A DNA stretch of 53,859 bases. Source: Alphaproteobacteria bacterium. Lineage in GTDB: Bacteria; Pseudomonadota; Alphaproteobacteria; Micavibrionales; Micavibrionaceae. Of this stretch, positions 45,914 through 53,859 are shown piece by piece. Both the position numbers and the translations under genes were made by a program. The notes below the pieces were generated by a model that was not told where the DNA came from, ran no database searches, and saw nothing but the letters and a program-made list of their open reading frames with translations. Every line of letters starts with the position of its first letter. Within the stretch, counting starts at the first letter, position 1. The stretch spans positions 1 through 53,859 of the forward strand of contig JAGLMC010000028.1 in the NCBI GenBank assembly GCA_023140215.1, read 5' to 3'.

Positions 45914-46891
45914 CTAAAATCTAATAAGTGCAGCGCCCCAAGTCAAACCTCCACCCATTCCCTCAAGTAGAAGGAGATCATTTTGCTTTATTCGCCCATC
46001 AAAAACCGCTTCATGCAACGCTAAAGGAATTGATGCTGCCGATGTATTACCATGACGCTCTACAGTCATTATAACCTGCTCCATTGGCAATTTAAGCTTT
46101 TTAGCAGTAGCTTCAATAATGCGACTATTAGCCTGATGTGGCACAAGCCAGTCAATATCAGAAGAAACAAGATTATTTGCATCAAGTGCTTCCATCACAA
46201 CATCAGACATATACTGCACGGCATATTTAAAAACTTCACGTCCCTGCATTTTAATATGTCCACTATCGCCACTCGTAGAAGTCCCGCCATCTGTATAAAG
46301 AAGATCTGCCTGTCCACCATTTGCGTAAAGATACGTAGAAAGCACCCCTCTATCAGAAATCCCTCCATCACCTTCACCTCTCTCAAGAATCACAGCTCCT
46401 GCACCATCACCAAAAAGAACACATGTACTTCGATCTTCCCAATCCAAAATTGAAGACATCTTTTCAGCACCAACCACAAGAATACGGCGAGCTTTACCTG
46501 TTTGAATAAAACTATCAGCCACACTTAAAGCATAAAGAAACCCTGCGCACACAGCCTGAACATCAAAAGCCAAACCCACCGGTAAACCAAGCTCATCTTG
46601 CACTTTAACAGCCACCGAAGGAAAAGTCTTATCTGGAGTAGTTGTCGCTATAATAACTCCATCAATATCCTGAGCCTCAACGCAACCACGCTCCATAGCC
46701 ATGCGACCAGCTGCAACAGCCATATCACCTGTCGTTTCATCATCAGCAGCAATACAACGCTCTTTAATCCCGCTACGCTGCATAATCCATTCATCAGAAG
46801 TATCAACCATTTCTGCAAGAGCAGCGTTAGTTAAAATATTTTCAGGTAAATACCCACCGGTAGAACGAATTATAGATCGAATAATACTCAT
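45914..46891 (-). CDS. fabH: 3-oxoacyl-ACP synthase III
   Basis: FabH starts fatty acid synthesis by condensing acetyl-CoA with malonyl-ACP. The 325-residue protein shows TSDEWIMQRSGIKERCIA near the N-terminus, the catalytic Cys in VQAVCAGFLYAL, the His in LVPHQANSRIIEA, and Asn in RHGNTSAASIPLAL. The C-terminal GGGLTWGAALIRF is conserved. Its start overlaps the plsX stop by four bases, so the two are translated together. Confidence 0.96.
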   Translation of the reverse strand: MSIIRSIIRSTGGYLPENILTNAALAEMVDTSDEWIMQRSGIKERCIAADDETTGDMAVAAGRMAMERGCVEAQDIDGVIIATTTPDKTFPSVAVKVQDELGLPVGLAFDVQAVCAGFLYALSVADSFIQTGKARRILVVGAEKMSSILDWEDRSTCVLFGDGAGAVILERGEGDGGISDRGVLSTYLYANGGQADLLYTDGGTSTSGDSGHIKMQGREVFKYAVQYMSDVVMEALDANNLVSSDIDWLVPHQANSRIIEATAKKLKLPMEQVIMTVERHGNTSAASIPLALHEAVFDGRIKQNDLLLLEGMGGGLTWGAALIRF

Positions 46892-47928
46892 AAAAACGAT
46901 TCCTGATTCATAAGGTGACTTATATCATCAGCAATTTGATTAACATAGCCATGCTTTGTTAATTCCACAGCCAACCTAAGAGCGTTAGAAAAAGCAAAAG
47001 CATCACTTCCACCGTGACTCTTAATACATAAGCCATTAAGCCCAAGAAAAACCCCGCCATTATAAGCTCTGGGATCAAGTCTCTTATTACAACGCCTAAA
47101 AGCAAAAAAAGCTAACAGCCCACCCAAAACAGCAAATGGATCTGATCTAAATGCCTTCTTAAAATAATATTGGGTAAAGTTACTAACGCCCTCCGCTGCT
47201 TTCAATGCAATATTCCCTGCATAACCATCACTAACAACAACATCCACAACGCCTTTCATAATATCATCACCTTCAACAAATCCATAATAACGACCTGGAA
47301 AATCAACATTTGAAAGGATAGACGCAGCGCCACGAACATGCTCCGGCCCCTTTGTTTCCTCAGACCCTACATTAAGCAAACCGACACTAGGAACAGCTAT
47401 ATCATTATGAGCCTTAGCAAATACAGCCCCCAAAACAGCAAACTGAACGAGATTTTCCGCATCTACCAATACATTAGCTCCAAGATCAAGCATGATCGTA
47501 TCGTTTTTAAGTGTTGGAAAAACACTGGCTATCGCCGGCCTATGAATACCGGAAACAGTTTTAAGAATTATCTTGGCCATAGCCATAAGAGCACCGGTAT
47601 TCCCAGAAGACACAATAGCGCATGCATCCCCATTCTTCACAGCTTCAATAGCCATACGCATACTAGTACCCTTACTAGCCCTCAAAGCCACTGAAGGCTT
47701 TTCATCACTGCTCACCATTTTATCTGTATGAACAACCTGTGAAACTTTTTTCAAATTCTTGTAACGATTTAATAACGGATAAATATGATTCTCATCACCA
47801 AAAATCATAAAATGAATTTCCGGATTTTTCTTATTCAAAAGCGCAACGCCGGGAATAGCGCTCTCCACACCATAATCACCACCCATAGCATCAACTGCAA
47901 TTGTAATTAGATCAACCTGATTTAACAC
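46888..47928 (-). CDS. plsX: Phosphate acyltransferase PlsX
   Basis: PlsX makes acyl-phosphate from acyl-ACP for phospholipid synthesis. The 346-residue protein has IAVDAMGGDYGVESAIPGV, RASKGTSMRMAIEAVKNGDACAIVSSGNTGALMAMA, IMLDLGANVLVDAENLVQFA (both cited in family-typical pieces), LLNVGSEETKGPEHVRGAA and GVDVVVSDGYAGNIALKAAEG-like sequence. It is upstream of fabH and downstream of rpmF with a 74-base gap. The yceD-rpmF-plsX-fabH order is widely conserved. Confidence 0.95.
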   Translation of the reverse strand: MLNQVDLITIAVDAMGGDYGVESAIPGVALLNKKNPEIHFMIFGDENHIYPLLNRYKNLKKVSQVVHTDKMVSSDEKPSVALRASKGTSMRMAIEAVKNGDACAIVSSGNTGALMAMAKIILKTVSGIHRPAIASVFPTLKNDTIMLDLGANVLVDAENLVQFAVLGAVFAKAHNDIAVPSVGLLNVGSEETKGPEHVRGAASILSNVDFPGRYYGFVEGDDIMKGVVDVVVSDGYAGNIALKAAEGVSNFTQYYFKKAFRSDPFAVLGGLLAFFAFRRCNKRLDPRAYNGGVFLGLNGLCIKSHGGSDAFAFSNALRLAVELTKHGYVNQIADDISHLMNQESFL

Positions 47929-48002
47929 TTTTCACCTCAATAACAACGGGGACACAGGTAAATTTCCCGCATCCCCATCATATAAAACCTTAAGCAAAAA
48001 AT

Positions 48003-48182
48003 CTATTCCTTAGCTTCGATAATTTGCTTACCCTTATACATTCCGGTCTTCAGATCAATATGATGGCGACGCACGGCCTCACCTGTATTTGAATCCTCAA
48101 TCCAGTTTGTTAAACTCAAAGCATCATGAGCACGGCGCATATTGCGCTTTGATTTAGTAGTTTTTCTTTTAGGTACAGCCAT
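48003..48182 (-). CDS. rpmF: Ribosomal protein L32
   Basis: A 59-residue large-subunit protein starting [20 protein letters not shown], the unmistakable L32 opening, and ending [10 protein letters not shown]. The middle ([21 protein letters not shown]) follows the alphaproteobacterial type without the zinc-binding Cys residues found in some L32 proteins. AGAGGATAAACCTC precedes the ATG. It is short enough to be missed by length cutoffs. It lies between yceD and plsX. Confidence 0.95.
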   Translation of the reverse strand: MAVPKRKTTKSKRNMRRAHDALSLTNWIEDSNTGEAVRRHHIDLKTGMYKGKQIIEAKE

Positions 48183-48269
48183 GAGGTTTATCCTCTTCTC
48201 TTCAAAATCTTTAAACTTGAAAAAACTTGATAACTAAATTAACCAACAAACGCAAGAAAATTATGTGTT

Positions 48270-48869
48270 TTACGTGACTTGTTTACCCTTCCAATCCTTA
48301 AGAGCAGCAAAAGGACTTTTACAGATTTCTTCTGCATCCTTATCATAAACAGCCTCTTCAACATCCTGATACACTACTCCTTTAGCATGCGGATATGACG
48401 TAATGCTAAGTGAAAGATACTGTGCAACCAACTCTCCAATATCAATCTTTCCATCAATAATTGGCTCAGGATCTTCCTGCTCACTCAAAACCGGCAATTC
48501 ACTACGCCCCTTTTCAACTTGCTTATCTCTACGCGCCTTGGATAAAGAAACAGCTTGATCCAAGTCAGCATACCATGATTCAAATGTTTCATGAATTTCA
48601 CTTACCACAGGCTCCATCGTCACAACACAATTTTGACGAATCTCAGCCCTAAATTCACCGATAACATGAACAATCTGACTACCGGCATCCCGATTAATAA
48701 CAACACTAGCTTTACATAAATCAAGCGCTAGTATTCCCAAACGCTTTACCAACGCAGCGCGCTCACTTTCCTGTGGAGATAACTCAATCTTTAAAGGCCA
48801 TTCATCAATACCGGTAATATCAACAAAATGACTCCATTCAGAAATAACACTCTCTTTTTTCCCAGACAT
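48270..48869 (-). CDS. YceD-family protein (DUF177)
   Basis: A 199-residue cytoplasmic protein of the YceD/DUF177 family, linked in E. coli and plants to 23S rRNA accumulation. The family core is visible: IHVIGEFRAEIRQNCVVTMEPV-type sequence around residues 65-88, an acidic middle (SELPVLSEQEDPEPIIDGKIDIGELVAQYLSLSI in two pieces) and a C-terminal ICKSPFAALKDWKG. The conserved genomic position upstream of rpmF supports the call. Confidence 0.88.
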   Translation of the reverse strand: MSGKKESVISEWSHFVDITGIDEWPLKIELSPQESERAALVKRLGILALDLCKASVVINRDAGSQIVHVIGEFRAEIRQNCVVTMEPVVSEIHETFESWYADLDQAVSLSKARRDKQVEKGRSELPVLSEQEDPEPIIDGKIDIGELVAQYLSLSITSYPHAKGVVYQDVEEAVYDKDAEEICKSPFAALKDWKGKQVT

Positions 48870-49034
48870 AAAAACCTTCTATTTTTTTCCAAAAATAACA
48901 CTATAATTAAAGTCATTCATCACATAACGCACTTATTATTCGCAAGAGTTTTTAACTTTTAAAATCCCAAACATTGATTTATTGATCCTTTTAAGGCTAT
49001 AGAACGATATATCAATATATCATCACGTATAGTT

Positions 49035-49487
49035 ATGACCATGAAAAAAATTAAAACTAAAATATTTCTTACAGCAGCAACCATTTGCATTCTAACCACA
49101 AGTGCTTGCACACCGACAACGGCTCAACGTGGAAACATGTTACAGAACTTCCAGATCGAAGAAGTCGTAACCGGACTTCACACGCGCTCTGATGTATTGC
49201 GTATTTTAGGATCACCGACCACCTTTGCACCATTTAATCAAAACATTTGGTACTATATCGGTCAAGAAACTGAAAAGCGCGGTATCCTAGACCCTGAAAT
49301 TATGGAGGAACGAATTATCATTGTAAACTTTGATAAAGATGGAATCGTTCAAGATATCAACGAAGTTAACTCCGATCGTATGAACATACCTATCAACCGT
49401 TCTAAAACCGCTACACACGGTAACGACATTACAATTCTACAACAATTTCTTGGTAACTTAGGAAAATTCAATCCACAGGAACAATAA
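49035..49487 (+). CDS. bamE: Outer membrane assembly factor BamE
   Basis: A lipoprotein of the BAM complex that inserts outer-membrane beta barrels. The 150-residue precursor has a lipoprotein signal with lipobox TSAC near residue 25. The SmpA/OmlA core follows: QIEEVVTGLHTRSDVLRILGSPT, then FNQNIWYYIGQETEKRG and RIIIVNFDKDGIVQDI. A second ATG at codon 3 is an equally possible start. It is divergent from yceD, a common alphaproteobacterial arrangement. Confidence 0.92.
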   Translation: MTMKKIKTKIFLTAATICILTTSACTPTTAQRGNMLQNFQIEEVVTGLHTRSDVLRILGSPTTFAPFNQNIWYYIGQETEKRGILDPEIMEERIIIVNFDKDGIVQDINEVNSDRMNIPINRSKTATHGNDITILQQFLGNLGKFNPQEQ

Positions 49488-49531
49488 AGATTAAAAACAA
49501 CGCTCAGAGACACATTAATTTTTACACCAAA

Positions 49532-49562
49532 AAAAGCCCCGCTCACACGAACGGGGCTTTTA
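49532..49562. terminator. Bidirectional terminator between bamE and hppA
   Basis: AAAAGCCCCG (49532-49541) pairs perfectly with CGGGGCTTTT (49552-49561) around a 10-base loop. It serves bamE on the plus strand and hppA on the minus strand. Confidence 0.85.
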
Positions 49563-49587
49563 ATTTCACTTTAATAACTTAGTTAAA

Positions 49588-51687
49588 TTAACCAACAATA
49601 AATTTAGCAACAATCGAAACAAGCAAGATCGCTACAATATTGACAATTTTGATAAGCGGATTAACAGCAGGGCCAGCCGTATCCTTATACGGATCTCCAA
49701 CTGTATCTCCAGTTACAGCAGCATGATGAGCATCTGAGTTTTTACCTCCATGATTACCATCTTCAATATATTTCTTAGCATTATCCCACGCACCACCACC
49801 GGCAGTCATTGAAATCGCTACAAAAATACCTGTAACAATAGTCCCCAAAAGCATACCTCCCAAAGCTTGGAAAGAAGCTAAAAGGCTACCGCTAATTAAA
49901 TAAATAACACCAAAAAATAAGAAAGGAGCAACAACAGGAAGCAATGATGGAACTATCATTTCTTTAATTGCAGCTTTTGTCAGAATATCAACAGCCTTAC
50001 CGTATTCAGGCTTGGCCTTTCCTTCCATGATACCTTTGATCTCCTTGAACTGCCGACGCACTTCGATCACGACTTCAGCAGCAGCACGACCAACAGCCGT
50101 CATTGACAACGCACTAAATAAATATGGAAGCAACCCGCCCATAAACAGACCAATCACCACATAAGAATTTTCAAGCGAGAAAGTAATATCCGCCAGATCA
50201 GGCAAATAATGCTTAATTTCCTCAGTAAAACCTGCAAACAAAACAAGTGCGGCCAAACCTGCAGAGCCAATAGCATAGCCCTTAGTTACAGCCTTAGTTG
50301 TGTTACCAACAGCATCCAGAGCATCCGTAGTTTTACGAACTTTTGGAGGAAGATCTGCCATCTCGGCAATCCCACCGGCATTATCAGTCACCGGCCCGTA
50401 AGCATCAAGAGCCACAACTATACCGGCTAAAGACAACATTGCTGTCGCTGCAATCGCAATACCGTAAAGACCGGCAAAGCTAACAGAAATCCAAATACCG
50501 GCACAAATAATAACCACCGGCACAGCCGTTGCCTCAAGAGATACAGCCAAACCTTGAATAACATTCGTACCATGTCCAGTCTCAGAAGCTTTAGCAATTG
50601 CACGCACCGGACGATATCTTATGGATGTATAATATTCAGTAATCCACACAAGAAAACCAGTTACACCAAGCCCTGTCAAAACACACATGAACAAATCATA
50701 CATATTAATAAAGCCGCCATCAGCCAATGGAATATTTTTTGAAATACCGATATTGGAAGAAACAACAGCAATCAGAAGTGCTGACAAAAAGGCACTCATA
50801 ATAAGCCCTTTATACAAAGCATTCATAACATTTTGTGTTTTCCCCAAACGTACAAAAAATGTTCCGGCAACCGATCCTATAATAGCCAAACCACAAATAA
50901 GAAGTGGCAATAACATCATTTGTTCACGAGCTTCAGGAGCAAAAATACCAAACGCAATCAACATAGTAGCAACAATAGTCACAGCATATGTTTCAAACAA
51001 ATCCGCAGCCATACCGGCACAATCACCGACATTATCACCAACATTATCAGCAATCACAGCAGCGTTACGCGGATCATCTTCAGGAATGCCGGCCTCAACC
51101 TTACCAACAAGATCAGCACCAACATCAGCTCCCTTGGTAAAAATACCACCACCAAGACGGGCAAAGATAGAGATCAACGATGCACCAAAGCCAAGACCAA
51201 CAAGTGCTTCAATACAAAAGCGCAAATCAAATCCAATATACTCCTTTAAAATAAAATAATAACCGGCAACGCCTATCAAACCAAGACCAACAACAAGCAT
51301 CCCGGTAATAGCACCAGACTTAAATGCAATATTCAATGCACCATCAATACCTTCCATTGCCGCTTGCGTAGTTCTAACATTGGCTCGCACGGAAACAGAC
51401 ATTCCCACATAACCGGCAATCCCTGATAAAACAGCACCGATAGCAAAACCAAGGGCAACATGCCAGCCAAGCAAAACAAACAATGCCAAATCAACAACAA
51501 TACCAACCATAAAGATACATTTATACTGACGATCAAGATAAGCCCTAGCTCCCTCTTGAATAGCACCGGAAATTTCTTGCATTTTCTTACTTCCGGCATC
51601 CGCCGAAAGCACTTGCCTAGATGACACTGCCGCGTATATAAGCGCCAGCATACCACAGCAAGCAATAATTAAATAAATGGATATCAT
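49588..51687 (-). CDS. hppA: Membrane-bound H+-translocating pyrophosphatase, K+-independent type
   Basis: HppA couples pyrophosphate hydrolysis to ion pumping. The 699-residue protein has about 15-16 membrane helices. The active-site acidic motif is [43 protein letters not shown] in family-typical pieces, and later [13 protein letters not shown] and [22 protein letters not shown] are present. The determinant [15 protein letters not shown] carries Lys and Thr where K+-dependent enzymes have Ala and Gly, so this belongs to the K+-independent, proton-pumping class. The ATG follows AGGAAG. A short tandem repeat lies upstream at 51699-51756. Confidence 0.96.
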   Translation of the reverse strand: MISIYLIIACCGMLALIYAAVSSRQVLSADAGSKKMQEISGAIQEGARAYLDRQYKCIFMVGIVVDLALFVLLGWHVALGFAIGAVLSGIAGYVGMSVSVRANVRTTQAAMEGIDGALNIAFKSGAITGMLVVGLGLIGVAGYYFILKEYIGFDLRFCIEALVGLGFGASLISIFARLGGGIFTKGADVGADLVGKVEAGIPEDDPRNAAVIADNVGDNVGDCAGMAADLFETYAVTIVATMLIAFGIFAPEAREQMMLLPLLICGLAIIGSVAGTFFVRLGKTQNVMNALYKGLIMSAFLSALLIAVVSSNIGISKNIPLADGGFINMYDLFMCVLTGLGVTGFLVWITEYYTSIRYRPVRAIAKASETGHGTNVIQGLAVSLEATAVPVVIICAGIWISVSFAGLYGIAIAATAMLSLAGIVVALDAYGPVTDNAGGIAEMADLPPKVRKTTDALDAVGNTTKAVTKGYAIGSAGLAALVLFAGFTEEIKHYLPDLADITFSLENSYVVIGLFMGGLLPYLFSALSMTAVGRAAAEVVIEVRRQFKEIKGIMEGKAKPEYGKAVDILTKAAIKEMIVPSLLPVVAPFLFFGVIYLISGSLLASFQALGGMLLGTIVTGIFVAISMTAGGGAWDNAKKYIEDGNHGGKNSDAHHAAVTGDTVGDPYKDTAGPAVNPLIKIVNIVAILLVSIVAKFIVG

Positions 51688-51698
51688 TTTTCTTCCTC

Positions 51699-51756
51699 AT
51701 TAAATTATATGTCTATTAAATTAACATGTCTCGTGATTAAGTTAACATGCCTCGTG
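51699..51756. repeat. Degenerate 21-bp tandem repeat upstream of hppA
   Basis: 51715-51735 and 51736-51756 are adjacent 21-base copies starting ATTAAATTAACATG and ATTAAGTTAACATG and ending CTCGTG. A shorter relative (51699-51714) lacks the last five bases. They begin 12 bases upstream of the hppA start codon, within its likely leader. Confidence 0.7.
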
Positions 51757-51861
51757 AACAGTACAAAATTCTCTGCACATCACAACTATATAGCCTGTCA
51801 GATATGCAATAAGCAATCCAGAACTGAATGAGTTTTTATCAACAGTTTTTCAGAATCTTAT

Positions 51862-51888
51862 AAAAAAACCCGACCATTACGGTCGGGC
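51862..51888 (-). terminator. Terminator of the fliL-like gene
   Basis: Read on the minus strand, CCCGACC (51887-51881) pairs with GGTCGGG (51875-51869) around five bases and runs into seven Ts. It lies about 100 bases after the fliL-like stop. Apart from this and the repeat, the 51688-51988 gap shows no gene. Confidence 0.75.
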
Positions 51889-51988
51889 AATATGCGATGT
51901 AATAAGAGGGTTCACATCATAAATCTTTTAATTTCTATTATTCAAACACATATAAAAAATCTAATTGTATGCACTTTAAATCCGCACT

Positions 51989-52480
51989 CTAAATTGCCCG
52001 CTGTTGAACAACCTGCAAGAGAACATCACTAACGACATCATCACCAAGCACCTCGGCACTAATTTTATTCAAACGCTGTTTTATTTTATTAACCTGAAGA
52101 ACTCCGCCTTTAAGAGCTGCGTGACGACTGAGCATGCCATACATATCCTGAATGTACGCATCTTTAAGCTTTGGTGACATTGTTTTAACAATCTCAGCAG
52201 CAGCAGAATCATGAACCTCAAGAGCAATCACCACACTAACAACTTGGCTAACGCTATCATTATCAATAATAGGAAGAATCAACGGATCAAGCTCAACAAA
52301 CTCAATATGCTCAGTATTTTTTTTATCACGCCCTTTTTTAGCACTTTTATTGTTCTTATGATTATCTCCAACCTCAGAAGATACAGAAGCCTCTGCAGAC
52401 TGGAAAAAATAATAATAAGCACCGGCACCACCGCCACCAAGCACCAAAAGAGCTACTACAATAATAACAATCATACGCAT
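51989..52480 (-). CDS. fliL: FliL-like flagellar basal body protein
   Basis: FliL is a single-pass inner-membrane protein around the stator that supports motor torque. The 163-residue protein has an N-terminal membrane helix (IVIIVVALLVLGGGGAGAYYYFF), a charged linker (DNHKNNKSAKKGRDKK) and a periplasmic domain with the family motif EFVELDPLILPI. It continues with conserved SVVIALEVHDSAAAEIV, KLKDAYIQDMYGMLSRHA and a tail VVSDVLLQVVQQRAI. It is isolated from other flagellar genes and sits between nusB and hppA. The family assignment is good; fliM, which often follows fliL, is absent. Confidence 0.82.
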   Translation of the reverse strand: MRMIVIIVVALLVLGGGGAGAYYYFFQSAEASVSSEVGDNHKNNKSAKKGRDKKNTEHIEFVELDPLILPIIDNDSVSQVVSVVIALEVHDSAAAEIVKTMSPKLKDAYIQDMYGMLSRHAALKGGVLQVNKIKQRLNKISAEVLGDDVVSDVLLQVVQQRAI

Positions 52481-52591
52481 TTTAGAAACACCTAACCAAA
52501 TATATGAACCCTAATCCATATATATTGTAATATGGAAACAGTTAAGGGGTTGTTACCTTATGTTAAAATGCAATATATTTTTATATATAAA

Positions 52592-53071
52592 TCAATCGCG
52601 CACACTTTTTGATATGGCATCAATAATTCCATTAACCAAAGACACCTCTCCTTGCTCATAAAAAGCATGCGTTACATTTAAGTAATCATTAATTATAATA
52701 GGAGAATCAATATCTTGCCTAGAAAAAAGCTCATAAGCCGCACAAAGTAAAACAGCTTTCAAAAGCGGTTCTATTGACTTGTTACCATCTTCTTTACCTT
52801 GTTGAAAATGAGCAATAACAATTGTTTCCAACTCTAAAAAATACTCATCAACACCACATAAAATTGCCTTAAACACAACAGGATCAGGAGTAAGCAACTT
52901 TTCACCATTAATCTCCGCATCAAGCCTGCGCTCTATAAACTCATTAGCCACATCTTTAATAGGCTGCTTATTTTGCATAACCTGATAAAGTGCCTGAACA
53001 GCGCATAAACGCGCAGATAAATTCTTTGCTTTTAATGATGGTTTTTTGTCTTTATTAGAACTCTTACTCAT
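52592..53071 (-). CDS. nusB: Transcription antitermination factor NusB
   Basis: NusB with NusE (S10) binds boxA RNA in rRNA antitermination. The 159-residue protein starts with a Lys/Ser-rich stretch and then the conserved RLCAVQALYQVMQN. The C-terminal half has LLKAVLLCAAYELFSRQDIDSPIIINDYLNVTHAFYEQGEVSLVNGIIDAI in family-typical pieces. Its start overlaps the ribH stop by eight bases, the usual rib-nusB arrangement. Confidence 0.94.
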   Translation of the reverse strand: MSKSSNKDKKPSLKAKNLSARLCAVQALYQVMQNKQPIKDVANEFIERRLDAEINGEKLLTPDPVVFKAILCGVDEYFLELETIVIAHFQQGKEDGNKSIEPLLKAVLLCAAYELFSRQDIDSPIIINDYLNVTHAFYEQGEVSLVNGIIDAISKSVRD

Positions 53072-53507
53072 GAAAAAAGCCCAACTGCTCTTTTATATTC
53101 AAAAGAGCCAAAACCGCGCTTACCGCTGCACTCCCCTTATTTTTATTCTCAGGATCAGCGCGTGCAATTGCTTGCTCCCTAGTGTCACATGTCAAAATAC
53201 AATTCCCTATAGCCAAAGAATGCTCAAGAGCCAAATCCATTAACCCGCGGGCACTCTCTACAGCAACAATATTATAATGTGATGTTTCACCCCGAATGAC
53301 GCACCCCAAAGCAATGTAAGCATCAAACTTACCGCTCTCATAGCCCAACTTAACAACCGCTGGAATTTCCAAAGCTCCGGGAACAATAAAACGCTCATAA
53401 CTCATACCTGCTTCACTCAAAGCATCAACAGCACCATTTAAAAGATGCTCCGATATATCTTCATAAAAACGTGCCTCAACAATCATAATATGCTGTTTAT
53501 CTGCCAT
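53064..53507 (-). CDS. ribH: 6,7-dimethyl-8-ribityllumazine synthase
   Basis: RibH condenses the pyrimidine intermediate with dihydroxybutanone phosphate in riboflavin synthesis. The 147-residue protein has IMIVEARFYEDISEHLLNGA, YERFIVPGALEIPAVVKLG, ALGCVIRGETSHYNIVAVESARGLMDLALEH in family-typical pieces and GSAAVSAVLALLNIKEQL. The His of ETSHYN is the catalytic base. It lies between the RibBA-type gene (five-base gap) and nusB (overlap). Confidence 0.95.
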   Translation of the reverse strand: MADKQHIMIVEARFYEDISEHLLNGAVDALSEAGMSYERFIVPGALEIPAVVKLGYESGKFDAYIALGCVIRGETSHYNIVAVESARGLMDLALEHSLAIGNCILTCDTREQAIARADPENKNKGSAAVSAVLALLNIKEQLGFFHE

Positions 53508-53512
53508 AAACC

Positions 53513-53859
53513 TTATGCCTTTATTTCTTTATAACCGGATATATACAGGCCATATCCTTCAAGACCAACAACATTTTTTGGATTATCCGTTAGAAGACAC
53601 ATATTTTTAATACCAAGATCAAGAAGTATCTGCGCGCCAATTCCATAATCACGAATGGCTTGCTGTGATGCTTCTCCTGAACTTATATTGCTATCCTTCA
53701 TAAGCCTTTTAGAAAGGCTACGTGTATCAGACTGCCTGATAATAATAATAACGCCAACGCCTTCCTCACCAATCATTTCCATAGATTTATGAAGAGTTGA
53801 ATTTTTATTTATCCCCAAAATATCCTCAAAAACATCAACCGCATGCATCCGCACTAAAA
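53513..53859 (-). CDS. RibBA-type protein with a degenerate GTP cyclohydrolase II domain, 5' end outside the window
   Basis: The reading frame is open to the window edge, so only the C-terminal ~115 residues are seen. They are GTP-cyclohydrolase-II-like: VRMHAVDVFEDILG, GEEGVGVIIIIRQSD, IRDYGIGAQILLDLGIKNMCLLTDNP and GLEGYGLYI. In active RibA the region after VRMHS contains three zinc-binding Cys (GDxFGSxRCDCG-type); here it reads EDILGINKNSTLHKS with no Cys. The catalytic arginine loop QEGRGIGL is QSDTRSLS. The domain is therefore probably inactive, as in RibBX-type proteins, and the cut-off N-terminal part is expected to be RibB (DHBP synthase). The operon with ribH supports this. Confidence 0.85.
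   Translation of the reverse strand, partial: LVRMHAVDVFEDILGINKNSTLHKSMEMIGEEGVGVIIIIRQSDTRSLSKRLMKDSNISSGEASQQAIRDYGIGAQILLDLGIKNMCLLTDNPKNVVGLEGYGLYISGYKEIKA

Noticed and set aside
50687-51259. Long plus-strand frame antisense to hppA
   Set aside because: It is a shadow of the hppA coding sequence, with no ribosome-binding site or domain.
1-53859. CRISPR arrays, insertion sequences, prophage, restriction or other defence genes
   Set aside because: I looked for regularly spaced repeats, transposase or integrase motifs and toxin-antitoxin pairs and found none. The short tandem repeats noted lack spacers.

Overview
The window is chromosomal DNA of an AT-rich (by eye well under 45% GC), flagellated, Gram-negative alphaproteobacterium. 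The evidence for the class is the flagellin-flbT-flaF cluster (FlbT and FlaF are alphaproteobacterial flagellin regulators), the orders tig-clpP-lon-hup, yceD-rpmF-plsX-fabH-ihfA-merR-tRNA-Pro, hom-glpX-recJ and ribB-ribH-nusB, a nuoABCDEF complex I cluster and ExoD. Respiration, PHA storage, a proton-pumping pyrophosphatase and GABA/alanine catabolism suggest a metabolically competent, possibly free-living cell rather than a reduced endosymbiont. I do not recognise a genus.

Layout. (1) Bases 1-7267, plus strand: flagellar hook and filament genes: fliK (5' end outside the window), flgD with a duplicated C-terminal domain, an unlisted 50-residue ORF, flgE, flagellin, flbT, flaF. (2) 7309-12090, minus: nuoABCDEF, ending at nuoF without nuoG-N. 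(3) 12.2-18.2 kb: a small zinc-ribbon protein, tRNA-Asp, gabD-ald, an orphan HExxH protein, ispG, tRNA-Val. (4) 18.2-25.26 kb: exoD-dsbB (minus) and tRNA-Leu-tig-clpP-lon-hup (plus). This block has the opposite strand skew to everything around it and lacks clpX. (5) 25.3-42.8 kb: an unknown secreted protein, parE and a membrane-anchored AsmA-like protein, an SLC13 permease, lptD, a DEAD-box helicase, recJ, glpX, hom, an OmpA-like lipoprotein, and phaC. (6) 42.8-49.5 kb: gamma-carbonic-anhydrase-like protein, rplM-rpsI, tRNA-Pro, merR, ihfA, fabH-plsX, rpmF, yceD, bamE. (7) 49.6-53.86 kb, minus: hppA, a fliL-like gene, nusB, ribH and a cut-off RibBA-type gene whose GTP-cyclohydrolase-II-like domain has lost its zinc ligands.

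Most genes are housekeeping. Complex I, the H+-pyrophosphatase and the PHA synthase concern energy and carbon storage. LptD, BamE, DsbB and the OmpA-like lipoprotein concern the envelope, and Tig, ClpP, Lon and HU concern protein quality control and nucleoid structure. No CRISPR array, insertion sequence, prophage or obvious defence system was found. The points most worth following are the skew-inverted block, the missing clpX, the split nuo operon, the duplicated FlgD domain, the orphan HExxH protein, the degenerate RibA domain, the OmpA domain without its peptidoglycan-binding Asp, and several leader or intergenic inverted repeats.
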